This document shows, piece after piece, positions 1-11,902 of a stretch of 64,000 nucleotides of DNA. Position 1 is the first letter of the stretch. Every line of letters starts with the position of its first letter. The notes under the pieces were generated by a model, which had not been told where the DNA came from, searched no databases, and saw only the letters and a list, made by a program, of their open reading frames with translations. A program made the translations under genes and the position numbers. The DNA is from Agapanthus africanus (lineage: Eukaryota; Streptophyta; Magnoliopsida; Asparagales; Amaryllidaceae): contig JASDDO010000001.1 of assembly GCA_030015575.1 (NCBI GenBank), positions 324,107,595 to 324,171,594 of the forward strand. The letters run 5' to 3'.

Positions 1-544
1 TCGAGGCGGAGTGACCGTGTCAAGTCAGCAGACTAAGCTGTACTCATGTCACCTGGGAACTGATAACTGACGATAGGTATAATACCAACTAGTCAGTTCC
101 CGACGAGTCCTGTCCAGTGTACCCGTAACCTAACGAGCACCCGCATACTATCTCAAGTACGACGTACTGACGGCTGTGGGACAGACCGTCTCCCACACTG
201 GGATGAGAAGCGCATGCGCTGGTCTACTCCGGAGTATCGATGCCCTGTCTCGATAGTCCTGCGACCAGGGACCTGCATAAGGATGTGCTTATAGATTACC
301 CAGCCCCACTAGTGTGACGGCCATCACATCGCTGGTAATCAAGCAAAGATCCTAAGGGCTCTACTAATGTGTATAGGCGATATACAAAAATAAACACATG
401 TACACATTGAAGTAGAAACAAACCAAGTAGCATACTACTATTTTGAGCAAGATTGTATATACAAGGTGAATATTCCAAGCATCCATTAAGTAATATACAA
501 ACCAGTATGATACAGTAATGGCCTCTAGGGCATATACACTAACA
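1..544 (-). repeat. B-type LTR, 5' portion (minus strand), cut by the window edge
   Basis: The segment matches, in the same orientation, the LTRs of B2 at 41690-42235 and 49550-50083. Its right end reads as the reverse complement of the B-type LTR start (TGTTAGTGTATATGCCC). It sits inside the A-outer 5' LTR, so bases 545-549 (GTTAC) should be the target-site duplication. The other copy lies left of the window and cannot be checked. Confidence 0.75.
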
Positions 545-1797
545 GTTACGTTTAGCAGACCGCTTGCGGCTTGTTGGTGTTTGATATGATCATCACCTAC
601 TGCCGGCGTATTGACGAGTCTTTTGAGTCTTACACAGAGGTTTCCTGGCTCAAGCGAAACGAAATAGGAGCGCATATGAGATATGTGTGGGACCGAGAAT
701 AATACCAGTATATGATACTGAATTCTATTCTCGCGATTTATATCATCGGACGGTTATATGTGATATAGCTGGGTTACCGAATCAAGTGTTGATTCGATAC
801 ATTGATACACATGATATTAGTCGGTTATGACCGGATCGTTAAATCAAGTGTTGATTTAATGATTTAATGTATAATTATATATTTGATATATTACTTTACA
901 TTAACTAGTATTGGTTCACTTAAGATTATTTTTCTCACTAAATTGTGCACATTGTATATATGATATATTTTTGTGCACTTGTTTGTATCATGTTTGTTGA
1001 TACATGCAAACTTGGGTGTGTGTATGCTTTAAACCATGATTAGGTTAATCGTTAGGGTTTGATTTACTTATTTATTTATTTTATTCATTTATTTAGTTAA
1101 AACAAAATGGTGGCTTTCTTTCTTTTCTTTGCTAGAAGCTTCATGTTGTTTTCTAGCATCTTTGAAAAAGTCTACCATTTTGTTTTATCCTTAACCTAAC
1201 CATTTGCCTAAACCCTAGTTTATTCTCTACATTAGTTACACTCACCCATGGTTGCAAGATGATAAGGCTTCACTTGAATTTTCTAATTAGATAATTCATT
1301 CCTTCTTTTCTTTCTTCTTCTTCTTCTTCATGAAGAAGAAAACCATTACTAGAAAATTTCAAGTGAGAAATCCAAATCCAAAGTGAACCCACTTCCTATT
1401 TTTCATCCTTTACCACTTGCCATGTAGTAGAGTGTGTTATCTTCACATGTTTAATGACCTAGTGAAGATGGAGCTTGGGTTTGAGTCGCCTCGACGTAGA
1501 TCATCTTCGGCATCGAAGTCAACGACCTAGCCCGATCATTTCTCCGATGAAACCAACGCTAGAGTCCAGGATCCCGATGGTCGCAGCAGAGGGACGTCAT
1601 CATGGAGCTTTGGAGGTAGAGGAACGGATCTACAAAGGTTGTATTTCCATTCACTTACTAGCAAAGTAGTTTGCTTGCATTTGTTTTCGCCTATCCTCTA
1701 GTTAACGATCTATATTAGGGTTTCTCGGCACATAAAATTTGAATTTCGCATGGTAGATGCCTTGTGGAACCTCTTGAGTGTGCCTAGGAACCCTACA
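545..1797 (+). repeat. 5' LTR of A-outer, 3' portion
   Basis: This is collinear with the second half of the A-outer 3' LTR (20482-22692) and ends in the same CCCTACA, immediately before a primer-binding site. Its first ~950 bases lie beyond the B-type insertion, outside the window. It is non-coding; a TTC microsatellite lies near 1310-1335. Confidence 0.85.
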
Positions 1798-1798
1798 G

Positions 1799-1811
1799 TG
1801 GTATCAGAGCC
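1799..1811 (+). other. Primer-binding site of A-outer (tRNA-iMet)
   Basis: TGGTATCAGAGCC, one base after the LTR terminal CA, is the complement of the plant initiator-Met tRNA 3' end that primes minus-strand synthesis in most plant copia elements. It fixes the element as plus-strand and the LTR end at 1797. Confidence 0.9.
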
Positions 1812-1996
1812 TAGCTAGAGCTTTAGGCGAAGTGTAGACGAAGCTAGAAGTCCGATCGAACCCGATATCCCCCGATTAAACCCTTCTCTGTACATTTTTC
1901 AAAACTGTGGAATTTTGTGAATTAAAAATATGCAGAAAAATCATCAGGGTTTTCTAAGAAATACTGTGCAAAACGTGCGCCTAAATTGATCAAGGC

Positions 1997-2043
1997 GCCG
2001 CGGAACCGCGGCACGAGCATGGCTCGTGCGGCGGTTCCGCGGC
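1997..2043 (+). other. GC-rich RNA hairpin after the primer site (A-outer)
   Basis: A 22-bp stem (1997-2018 with 2022-2043) has an ATG loop and a single G-G mismatch (2010/2030). It lies about 185 bases downstream of the primer site. Homologous hairpins are at 9694-9738 and 32113-32158, with compensatory changes in the stem. By position it could be a dimerisation or packaging signal; that is inference. Confidence 0.7.
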
Positions 2044-4222
2044 CGTACGGTCACTTCTTTCATCATTGTTTGCACAGTAATGTCTTAATTTTATTCCTGT
2101 GTTTTCTGGGAATTTTTAATTTGCACTCAAGAGTTGAGTTTTCTGGGTTGTATTGGGAGTTCGTAGATTCGATCGGATTGTCTAATTTTGTCTATGTGTT
2201 TTTCCGGATAATTTAGAATATGTTAAAAAGTTCGACCGGATATAAATACCCAGTTTTTCCCCTGCCGGAAAATTTCTAAGTGTTGGATTTTTCCGTGGTT
2301 TAAGAATGTTCTAAGTAGTGCAAGTAATGCGATGGACCCTCTAGAAGACAACAAACCTTAACTCGATTATGTGACCGTCTTGAACCGCCCTTTGAACCTT
2401 AGGGTTTGGGGCAGTACGGCGTGCCATATGCGAGGCGTTGGCTTAACCCTTCTACGGCTGGACCGTTGGTACTGTGGTATGAAATGGATGTTTTTAAACT
2501 TATTTCATGTGTTGAGCTGTTTCGGGAAAACTTGGGTGTTTGATTGTTCGATCGGAAAGTTTAACATTTTCTATTTATCCGAAATGTGATACAATATTTG
2601 GAATTCACAAGTAGTTATGAAATAATTAATATGGATGTTATAAACATAGCAGTTTAGTCTCACTTGATCGGTTGCCACGGGATTTTGATGTGATCAAAAG
2701 TCCGTCGCAATCGCGTAGCGTACGCGGATACTCGCCGGTAAACTTAATAGACAGCCACGCCCCATAGCCCCGACCAAGTGACTGTAGGAGAACCCCGTCG
2801 CCGAAAGCATCCGTTCGGGTGCTCGCGGCAGCGGTGTTCCGCCTTAGTGCACTTCGTCGACGGCATCCAGAGGTGCGGCCGTCTACTAAAGTTTGCGGCG
2901 AGCATTCGTTCAGGATGTCGGGAATCTTGTTGAATTGCCCGACTTTATATTGAAAAGTGTTTTCGATAGTGAGACTAAAATGCGGGGTTTATAATAGTTA
3001 GGCATGCGATGTCTATGCAGGTTGCGGATTCCAACTGTTGTAGTTTTACACTTTCTTTTATGTGACCGTAAGTGTAATATGTGATATCGCCAGTTTCGTT
3101 ACTATATGTCAACGAAAATTGGGATACGCATGTTTACTTACGTTGATGACATGTGATGTTATGTGTTGCTGGATATGTTATATTGGATCGTCGTGTTTGA
3201 ATAGCCGGGTTTTTTTTTTATGTGAGATGAGTGTTTTTCATTTTCATTCATGTAAAAACTTGTATGTAATATTCTTTTATTGGGGCACTTTCGGGTTGAG
3301 GTTGATGTCACCATTTTTATATTATTTACTTTTCCGCATTAGGATAGACCCAAGGAGGGGAGCATAAGTAACCGGGTTTTAGGGTCCAGTGGGAGACCAT
3401 CTCGAGGAGTCGAGTCCGGGTCTCTTAACTCTAGAATTGGTAGGGTTGCTTGCCGCTCTCGTAGGGGTCTAGGGATGTGGGTTTGGCTATTCATCGCGAC
3501 CGTGGAATCCGTGTTTTATACAAGCTCGTATTGAAAACACGGACGTCCTAGTATATCCAATATTTCATATATGTTTCTTCTGCTGCGATATCTGTGATGT
3601 GATCATTTGATATGTTGTGATAGATACTGTATATAGTATATATGATATATTATATAGACGTTACTTATGTTTTACACCCGCGCTAGCCCTGCCCCGCTCT
3701 GCCGTTAGTTACCTAACCTAACGGTGCATGAGAGGACATCGAGGCGAATGCGGGTGGTATAAGTGTACGTCGTATTTATCTGTGATGTTTAGGTGATTTA
3801 AATGATGGGACTTCATTAATGTGATTAATGAAAGAAAAGAAACCTAAAAGATGTTGTGGAATCGAATTTTCAAAAACAGGTAGCTACAGTTCTTGCTTTG
3901 CATCGCGGTGAACATCCTGCACCTTATTCGATAAGGAAAGGACCGAGATCCCTTCACTGGGAGTGAGTCCTTTAGCAATAACTGGCAGATGCTACAACCC
4001 TCGGTTTGTCTTTTGATATCTTCTCTAGTTCTTGCTTTGCACAGTGATGTATATGATATATCCTGCACCTCATTCGACGAGGAAAGAGCCGACGATCCCT
4101 TTACCGGGAGTGACCTTTTTAGCGAAACTGGCAAAAGCCTCAAAAACACTCCATTTTAAAATCATTTGATTCTACAACGATATCAAGTTCATTACGCAAT
4201 GGGTTTTTAGAAAAACCTGTCG

Positions 4223-4241
4223 TAGCCCTCCGTCATTTCAG
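4223..4241 (+). other. 19-base invariant leader block (A-outer)
   Basis: TAGCCCTCCGTCATTTCAG follows a small hairpin (GGTTTTT/AAAAACC, about 4202-4217). The identical 19 bases occur at 11675-11693 and, on the minus strand, at 30186-30204; B2 has 18 of 19 at 46863-46881 (minus). Confidence 0.6.
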
Positions 4242-4264
4242 ATAAGTTGTATATAGTATTCGTG

Positions 4265-4470
4265 CTTCATTTGTTGGCTTTCGTCAAGATGTAGTGTGCA
4301 GTAGCTATATGCTGCTTATCTGCTGCATATGATGCGATTGGATTAGGGTAGTCGTGCGGCTTTGTTGGCTTTCGTCAAGGGTCGTGCGGGTGGGTTCTCA
4401 AGAAATGACGGGTTGAACTTGACTAGCGCGCTATGGTTTGTTGGCTTTCATCAAGGTCATAGCACGTTAG
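4265..4470 (+). other. Three-hairpin array in the leader (A-outer)
   Basis: Three stem-loops at about 4265-4294, 4353-4388 and 4423-4470 each contain the inner stem TTGGC-loop-GTCAA (or GTCAA with one change). The third has nested outer stems CTAGCG/CGTTAG and GCTATG/CATAGC. Equivalent arrays are in A-inner (11717-11747, 11807-11843, 11885-11902 plus 14045-14080) and A2 (29950-29996, 30038-30074, 30134-30163, minus). Confidence 0.65.
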
Positions 4471-4853
4471 GGGCAAAATATTATCGGGAATTTCAAGTGT
4501 TGAAATTTGTAATGAGATTGCATACCTTCTATGAGATAGTTGGATCCCGATACCCGCTGCGAGTAAGAGTTACTCCTGGGAGTGTTTTACACATTACAAT
4601 TAGCCGATCAAGTAGGTGTCTAGAAAGGTGTTAACGGGGTTACGCCTCTGGGAAAATGAGATTTACTTTAATTAGATCCGTGCGAAAGCACGGGGAACCT
4701 CCCTCAAAGTACCGACACTGGCCTGGCTGAAAGATTGGCGAACTTGTAGCGTGTAATTAATCCCGGCTAGTCTTTCCTTTTAGGGTTTGAAGGAAGATTT
4801 GATTAAAACAGTGGGAGCCATCCTGATTAGATAAAATAATAACCAATCTGATC

Positions 4854-7264
4854 TTGCAAGAGCGCACGCAGAGTGTTTTCTTCTCTCTCTTGGTAGCGAC
4901 CATGTCACGCCTTAATCAAGATAATAATACGGATGTATTGACCGAACTCGCTTGTTATACTGAGCTGGGGAACGTTGGTCCCGCTCTAACTTATAATTGT
5001 TATAAGACCGAGCAGGAATTAGGGGAATACCAGAATTCCTATGCCGCCCAAACGAAGAAAGTGCATATGATGCATCTCCTTCGGGTGTGTTCATTACAAA
5101 GAACTGTTTCTCTGTATCCTCTACGTCCAGGGTATTTGATACCGGATCAGGATCCCGGATATGTAATCTGTTACATAGGGCTACAGAAAGGTAGAGAACT
5201 GAGAACGGGTGATAAGTTTCATGAGACAGAAAATGGTGCAAATGTTGCAGCCAAGTCTGTTGGTCACTGTCACCCTGTATTCCAAATACATTGATTCTGA
5301 ACGAATGTTATTAGATACCGAACCTGATATACAAAATCATATCAGTCTCTTTATTATTAAAGAAATGATAAAATTTTGTATTGATGGATAATGTTTTGAA
5401 CATTTCCTATATCAAAAGTTGATCGGTTCAGGCACGTTATCTAAACGCATTGACGTTCTAAATCAAACTACAGTTCTTAGTATACAGAACACACACAAGA
5501 GGAAGAGTTCAGAAATGAACGAATCCTTCTTGAGGTATTGTAGACTAGGTCATATCAATGTGACCCGACTAGCTTAAGTTACATTTTAGATGCACATTTA
5601 AATCAGTTTGAATTTACATCTTGTGAAACTTGCCAGTCATGTCATAAAGATTAGATGACCATAGCTCTGTTCATTGGAAACGGAGAAAGAGTTAGTAAAC
5701 TCTTGGGACTAATACATGATGATGTATGTAAGGTCCCCTGTCTACACATGCCAGGACCGGTTCTTTGTACTTCATTACATTCTCTGATGATCTCTCAAGA
5801 TTCAGACATATGTTCCTGTTGAAACACAAGTCCGAAGCTTTTGAGATATTCACAGAATATAAGTTAGAAGTAGAGAACCAAAACGGGTAAAAGTATTATG
5901 TCCTTTGATGCGATCAAGGAGGAGAATACTTGAGCACGGAATTCCTGAATTATTCTAAAGGAGAATGAGATTCTTTCTCAGCATTACTCCTCCGTATACA
6001 TCACAGCACGTCGGTGTATCGGGGCGGAGCAATCACACCCTATATGATAAGGTGTGCTCTATGATGAGTACTACTGAGTTACCTATTTCCTTTTGGGGAG
6101 TAATACACTTATGAAGTTGCATACCTATTGAAAAGGGTTCAAATCAAATCAGTTGCCTACCACTCCATATGAGATATGGTAAGGGAAGAGCCCATTTCTT
6201 AAGTCAGTTAAGATTTGGGGTTGTCCGGCCTATGTCTAAAAGCAAAATCCGGACAAGCTCGAGGCAAGGTCTGTTATGTAGAACTGGAAAGGTTCCAGCT
6301 ATACAAACTACAGCAGATAATTTGGTAGAACCAAAGGATTCAGTAGATTCCAACGAACCTCAGCCTATCCGCCGATCTAGTAGGGTTCCTCACTCACCTG
6401 AGAGATACTTCGGTTTCTCTATGACAGTGGGAGCGAGGATTGCATCATGAGATGATGACCTAACTAGTTTCGAGCAGGCCATCAGGAGTGTGACTCTGTA
6501 AGAATGGCTGGATGCTAAGCGATCTGAGATGGAATACTTATACACCAACAAAGTATGGACTTTTGTTGCTTTATCTGAAGGATTAAATCCCCATCAGGAG
6601 CAAGTATATCTTGAGAAGATTACTTGGTGTACTTAGAAAAGTTGAGACTTTCAAAGCTAGACTTGTTAAAGGTTTGCATCATTGACCAGGTATGGATTTT
6701 GTTGAAACCTTTTCTAAGTAGCTATGCTTAAGTCCATCCAGATCCTACTTGCCACGGCTACAAACCATGACTACGATATCTGGCGGTTGGGTGTCATGAC
6801 TGCTTTTCTAAATGATATTTTAGAAGAGAGAGTCTATAAGTACACAGTCAGAGGGCTTCGTAGACAGTGGGAGCAGCGGAAACATGTGCAAGATGTTTTA
6901 TGTGATAAAGCAGGCATCGCGGAGTTGGAACGTCTGTTTTGATGTAGTAGTCAAAGAGTTTGACTTCATCAAAATGGTAGATGAACCTTGTATTTACAAA
7001 AAGGAAGTAGAGAGTATGGTAGTGATCCTCGTAGAGTATGTGGATGACATACTCTAGATGGGGAAGGAGTTTCCTATGCTACGCTCGGTCAATCTCCGCT
7101 TATCACAATGATTCTCCATATAGGATCAAAGTGATACCTACTAAATCCTAGGTTTTTGGATCTATGAGATAGATCTAATTGGATGTTAGGATACTCACTA
7201 GTTGCAGTGAGATGGTATCAATTGATCCTGGGGAGAATCACTGGAAAGGTTCCAGGGTGATAAG
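4854..7264 (+). pseudogene. Degraded copia pol of A-outer (protease to RNase H)
   Basis: Collinear with the intact pol frame of A2 but broken by many stops and frameshifts. The N-terminal stretch (4854-5100) matches the A-family leader of pol; the protease motif DTGSG has decayed to DTGSG-less sequence around 5137. Zinc-binding and integrase remnants follow (about 5500-6050), then the region before RT (6169-6450) and RT (6460-7140, with a YVDD trace near 7038). RNase H sequence is cut at 7264 by insertion of A-inner and resumes at 20042. No gag precedes it. It is inactive and clearly older than A-inner and A2. Confidence 0.85.
7260..7264. repeat. Left target-site duplication of A-inner (ATAAG)
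   Basis: ATAAG directly precedes the LTR start TGTTAG and is repeated at 20037-20041 after the 3' LTR end. This proves that A-inner inserted into the RNase H region of A-outer. Confidence 0.93.
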
Positions 7265-9492
7265 TGTTAGTTGTATGTATGCCCTAGAGGCCAGTATTGT
7301 ACAGATGATGTATATTATATTGGATGCTTGGACATATATAGAGATGACTTTCTTGCTCGATTTGATAGTATGCTATCTGGTTGCTCTTTATCTTAACATG
7401 TACACTTGTCTCTTTAAACTGTCTTAAAGTTACATGTTGGTAAAGCCCTTAGGATGTCTACTTGACTACCTGGACTATGATGCAGATCATACTAGTGGGG
7501 ACATGGTAGTCCATAGGTACATCCTTCAAGGTCCCTAGTCGTGGGTGTATCGAGACGGGGCATCGATATACCAGTGTAGACTAGCGTATACGTTTCTCGA
7601 CCCATGAGATGGGCGATGGATGATCCCATATCCATTGGTGTTTGACATCAGAGATGGTATACGGGTGCTCAGTGGAGACTGGGTACACTGGACGGACTCG
7701 CCGAGAACTCCCAGATGGTATTATACCTCACGTCAGATGGCAGTTCTCAGGTGACACTTGTACATGTTAGTCTGTAGACCCGAGATCGTCATAGAGTCTT
7801 GTGTGATTCCCACTGTGCTTTGATCTCCACCTTACCACGTCCATGAGGGCGTGCAAAACGGTGGTCTTTGGGTACAGTCCCGAGTCACATGGAGGCAATG
7901 AGCGATAGGAGGGGTTTCGTCTCTCCCGGTATTAGGGGTTGATATTGCAATGTGCTCGATTGGCCGTAACAGGGAAGTCCATGGCCAGGGCTGATCAGAG
8001 ATTTGCTGGTAAGTGTTACCAGTAGCTTCTCGACCCGTTATGAGCCTCATATCGGCACGACTTATTGGTTATTGGGGTCTGACGTTTACCACCCTTAGAC
8101 TTGATATGCGACATATCAGACGAACATACCGGACTGTATGGTAAGTGTTACTGGTTGGATTCACAGGAGTGTGAGCGGGCTAACTCGTCGATCTTCTGAT
8201 CGCTTAATACCCGGATGGCCGTTACGTTTAGCAGACCGCTTGCGGCTTGTGGGTGCTTGATATGATCATCATCTGCTGCCGGCGTATTGACGAGTCTTTA
8301 GAGTCCTACACAGAGGTTTCCTGGCTCAAGCGAAGCGAAATAGGAGCGCATATGAGATATGTGCAGGACCGAGAATAATGCGTGTATGTGATACCGTATT
8401 TCATTCTCGCGATGAATGTATCGATTGGTTATATGCGATATAACCTAGATATCGAATCAAGGATTGATTCGATAAGCCGATACATAGGATACTAGTCGGT
8501 TGTATGCGATATGACCGGATCGTTAAATCAAGTGTTGATTTAATGATTTAGTGTATAATTATATATTTGATATATTACTTTGCATTAATTAGTATTGGTT
8601 CACTTCAAATGGATTTTCTCACTTGATGTGCAAGTTGTATATGTGATATACTTTTGTGCACATGTTTGTATCATGTTTGATGATACTTGCTCATTTGGTT
8701 AAGTGTAAAGAATTAAACCTTGATTAAGTAAATGGTTAGGGTTTTTATTTATTCATTCATTTATCTTTTTAATTTGGATTAAAAAGAAATTGCAAAAGAA
8801 AACAAAATGGTTGCTATCATTCTTGAAGCTTGTTGAAGCTTCATGAAGCTTTGACCAAAGTGACCATTTTGTCTTCATGCTTAACCCTAACCATTCATCT
8901 AACCTTAGTCAATTCTCTACACCTAACCATGGTTCATATTATGATAAGTATTCATTTCTTTTGCATTTTAAATGAGAGACTTATCATATTCTATCTTCTT
9001 CTTCATCTTCTTCTTCAAGAAAAAGCTTGCCACCATTAATGGCATCTTGAGCAAAAGTGTGAGAAATCCAATTCTAAAGTGAACCCACCTCCTATTTCTT
9101 CACCCTCTACCTCTTGCCTAGTAGTATAGGGTGTTTTCTTCACAAGTTTCACAACTTGGTGAAGTTGGAGCTTGATCTTGTGTAACCTCGACGTAGATCA
9201 TCTTCGGCATCGTAGCCGACGACTGTTCCGCTCATTTCTCCGATGAAGCCGATGCGAGAGTCCGGGATTCGAGATGGACAGCGAGGGGACAACTACGTGG
9301 AGCTAAGGAAGTGGATAACCGGATCTACAAAGGTTGTAGCTTCTTACCTTTAGTTAAGTTGTTAACTAGTTTCTCTTTTCGCCTAAAATTCTAGTTAACG
9401 ATCCGTATTAGAGTTTCTCGGCACTTGTAAAATTTAAAATTGGCATGGTTGATGCCTTGTGAGACCTCTTGAGAGTGCCTAGGAACCCTACA
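7265..9492 (+). repeat. 5' LTR of A-inner
   Basis: 2228 bp, starting TGTTAGTTGTATG and ending CCCTACA; matches 17805-20036. A cluster of short perfect palindromes lies at about 8430-8555. A primer site follows one base after the end. Confidence 0.93.
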
Positions 9493-9493
9493 G

Positions 9494-9506
9494 TAGTATC
9501 AGAGAC
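9494..9506 (+). other. Primer-binding site of A-inner, mutated
   Basis: TAGTATCAGAGAC differs from the canonical TGGTATCAGAGCC of A-outer at two positions. It lies one base after the LTR end. The changes would weaken priming by tRNA-iMet. Confidence 0.85.
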
Positions 9507-9693
9507 TAGCTAGAGCCTTAGGCGAAGTGTAGACGACGTTTGAAACCCGATCGAACCGAAACCCTAAAAACCTAAGAGCTCTCTGGACTTTTTCTAAAAA
9601 CTGGGTTTTTTCCATATTAAAAATGCTTAAAAAATTCAGCAGGGAATTTTAAGAATTACGGTGCAAAATTTTCAAAATGAAGAGTCCAAAGTG

Positions 9694-9738
9694 CGGCGGA
9701 ACCGCGGCAGAAGCCTGGCTTCTGCCGCTGTTCCGCGG
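9694..9738 (+). other. GC-rich RNA hairpin after the primer site (A-inner)
   Basis: Stem 9696-9714 with 9718-9736, loop CTG, one mismatch (9703/9729). Compared with A-outer, pair C2014:G2026 has become G9710:C9722 and G2015:C2025 has become A9711:T9721, and the A-outer G-G mismatch is a proper G-C pair here. Pairing is kept although the sequence changed. Confidence 0.7.
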
Positions 9739-11716
9739 CCTGATCATGACGTCATCCTTCCCTGTTTGCACAGTAATTCCTATTTTAATATGCTGAGTTT
9801 TCTGGGAATTTTTAAATTGACTCAAGAGTTGAGTGTTCTGGGGTTGCATTGGAAATCGATGATTCGATCGGATTATCAAACTTTGTCTATGTGTTTTTCC
9901 GGATAATTTTCGAATATGTTAAAAAGTTCGACCGGATATAAATACCCAACTTTTCCCCTGCCGGAAAATATCCAAGTGTTGGATTTTTCTGTGGTTTAAG
10001 GACGTTCTGAGTAGTGCAAGTAACGTGATGGTCCCTCTAGAAGACAACAAACCTTAACTCGATTATGTGACCGTCTTGAACTGCCCTTTGAACCTTCGGG
10101 TTTGGGGCAGTACGGCGTGCCACATGTGAGGCGTTGGCTTGACCCTTCTACGGCTGGACCGTTGGTACTGAGGCATGAAGTGAATGTCTTTGAACATTAT
10201 TTCATGTGTTGAACGGTCTCGGAAAAACTTGGGTGTTCGAATGTTCGATCGAAAAGTTTAATATTTTCTATTTATCCGGAATGGGATACAATAATTGGAA
10301 TTCACAAACAGTTATGAGATAACTGAATGAATGTTATAAATCTAGCGGTTTAGTCTCACTTGATATTGAAAAGAGTTTTCGATAATGGGACTAAAATGCG
10401 GGGTTTATAATTGTTAGGCATGTGATGTCTAAGTATTTCATTTGATTAGGCATGCGATGTCTAATGAGGTTGTGGATTCCAACTGTTGTAGTTTTACACT
10501 TTCTTTTCTGTGACCGTAAGTGTAATATGTGATATCGCCGGTTTCGTTGCTATATGTCAACGACAATTGGGATGCACATATTTACTTACGTTGATGACAT
10601 GTGATGTTATGTGTTGCTGAATATGTTATATTGGATTGTCGTGTTTGAATAGCCGGGTTTTTTTTTATGTGAGATGAGTGTTTTTCATTTTTCATTCATG
10701 TAAAAACTTGTATGTAATATTCTTTTATTGGGGCTCTTCCAGGTTGCGGAAGTTGTCACCTTTTGTATATTATTTACTTTTCCGCACTAGGATAGACCCA
10801 AGGAGGGGAGCACACGTAACCGGGTTCTAGGGTCCAGTGGGAGACCATCTCGAGGAGTCGAGTCCGGGTCTCCTAACCCTAGAATTGGTAGGGTTGCTTG
10901 CCGCTCTCGTAGGGGTTTAGGGGTGTGGGATTGGCTATTCATCACGACCGTGGAATCCGTGTTTTATACTGGCTCGTACTGAAAACACGGACGTCCTAGA
11001 ATATCCAATGTTTCATATGTTTCTTCTGCTGCGATATCTGTGATGTGATCATGTGATGTTCTGTGATAGATACTGTATATAGTATATATGATATATTATA
11101 TAGCCGTTACTTATGTTTTACACCCGCGCTAGCCCTACCCTGCTCTGCCGTTAGTTACCTAACCTAACGGTGCACGAGGGGACATCGAGGCGTATGCGGA
11201 TGACATAAGTGTACGTCGTATTTATCTGTGATGTTTAGGTTCTTAAATGATGGGACTTCATTAATGTGATTAATGAAAGAAAAGAAACCTAAGATGTTGT
11301 AGAATTAAATTTTAAACAAAACAGGTAGCTACAGTTCTTGCTTTGCATAGCGGTATATATGATATACCCTGCACCTTATTCGATGAGGAAAGGACCGAGA
11401 TCCCTTCACCGGGAGTGACTCCTTTAGCAATAACTGGCAGATGCTACACACTCGGTTTGACTTTTGATTGCTTCTATAGTTTATGCTTTGCACAGTGATA
11501 TATATGATATATCCCGCACCTCATTCGATGAGGAAAGGGCCGACGATCCCTTCACCGGGAGTGACCCCTTTAGCAAAACTAGAAAAGCCTCAAAATCACT
11601 CCATTTCAAAACTTCACTTGATTCTGCAACGATATCAAGTTCATTACGCTCATGGTTTTTCAGAAAAACCTGCGTAGCCCTCCGTCATTTCAGATAAGTA
11701 CTACTTAGTATTCATG

Positions 11717-11843
11717 CTACGGTAGTTTGACCTCCGTCAAGGCGTAGTGTATGGTAGCTAACTAGTGCTTATCTGCCAGCATATGATGCGATTGGATTAG
11801 GGTATTCGTACGGCGTAGTTTGGCCTCCGTCAAGGGTCGTACG
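11717..11843 (+). other. Hairpins 1 and 2 of the leader array (A-inner)
   Basis: Hairpin 1 (11717-11747) has the outer stem CTACG/CGTAG; hairpin 2 (11807-11843) has CGTACG on both sides. Both enclose a segment pairing TTGRC with GTCAA around CTCC. The third hairpin of this array is split by the solo LTR. Confidence 0.6.
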
Positions 11844-11902
11844 GGTGGGTTTAATTCGATCAAGAAATGACGGGTTGAACTTGACTAGCGCCCTGTGGGT
11901 AG

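Larger units (their letters stand above)
1798..4853 (+). other. Non-coding leader of A-outer
   Basis: About 3 kb lies between the primer site and the pol remnant. No gag-like frame is visible. It holds a GC-rich hairpin (1997-2043), a copy-specific GC-rich insertion (about 2668-2947), a duplicated ~130-bp unit (about 3890-4020 and 4026-4140), a 19-base invariant block (4223-4241) and three related hairpins (4265-4470). The same order occurs in A-inner and A2, so the leader is a family feature and not random decay. Confidence 0.7.
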
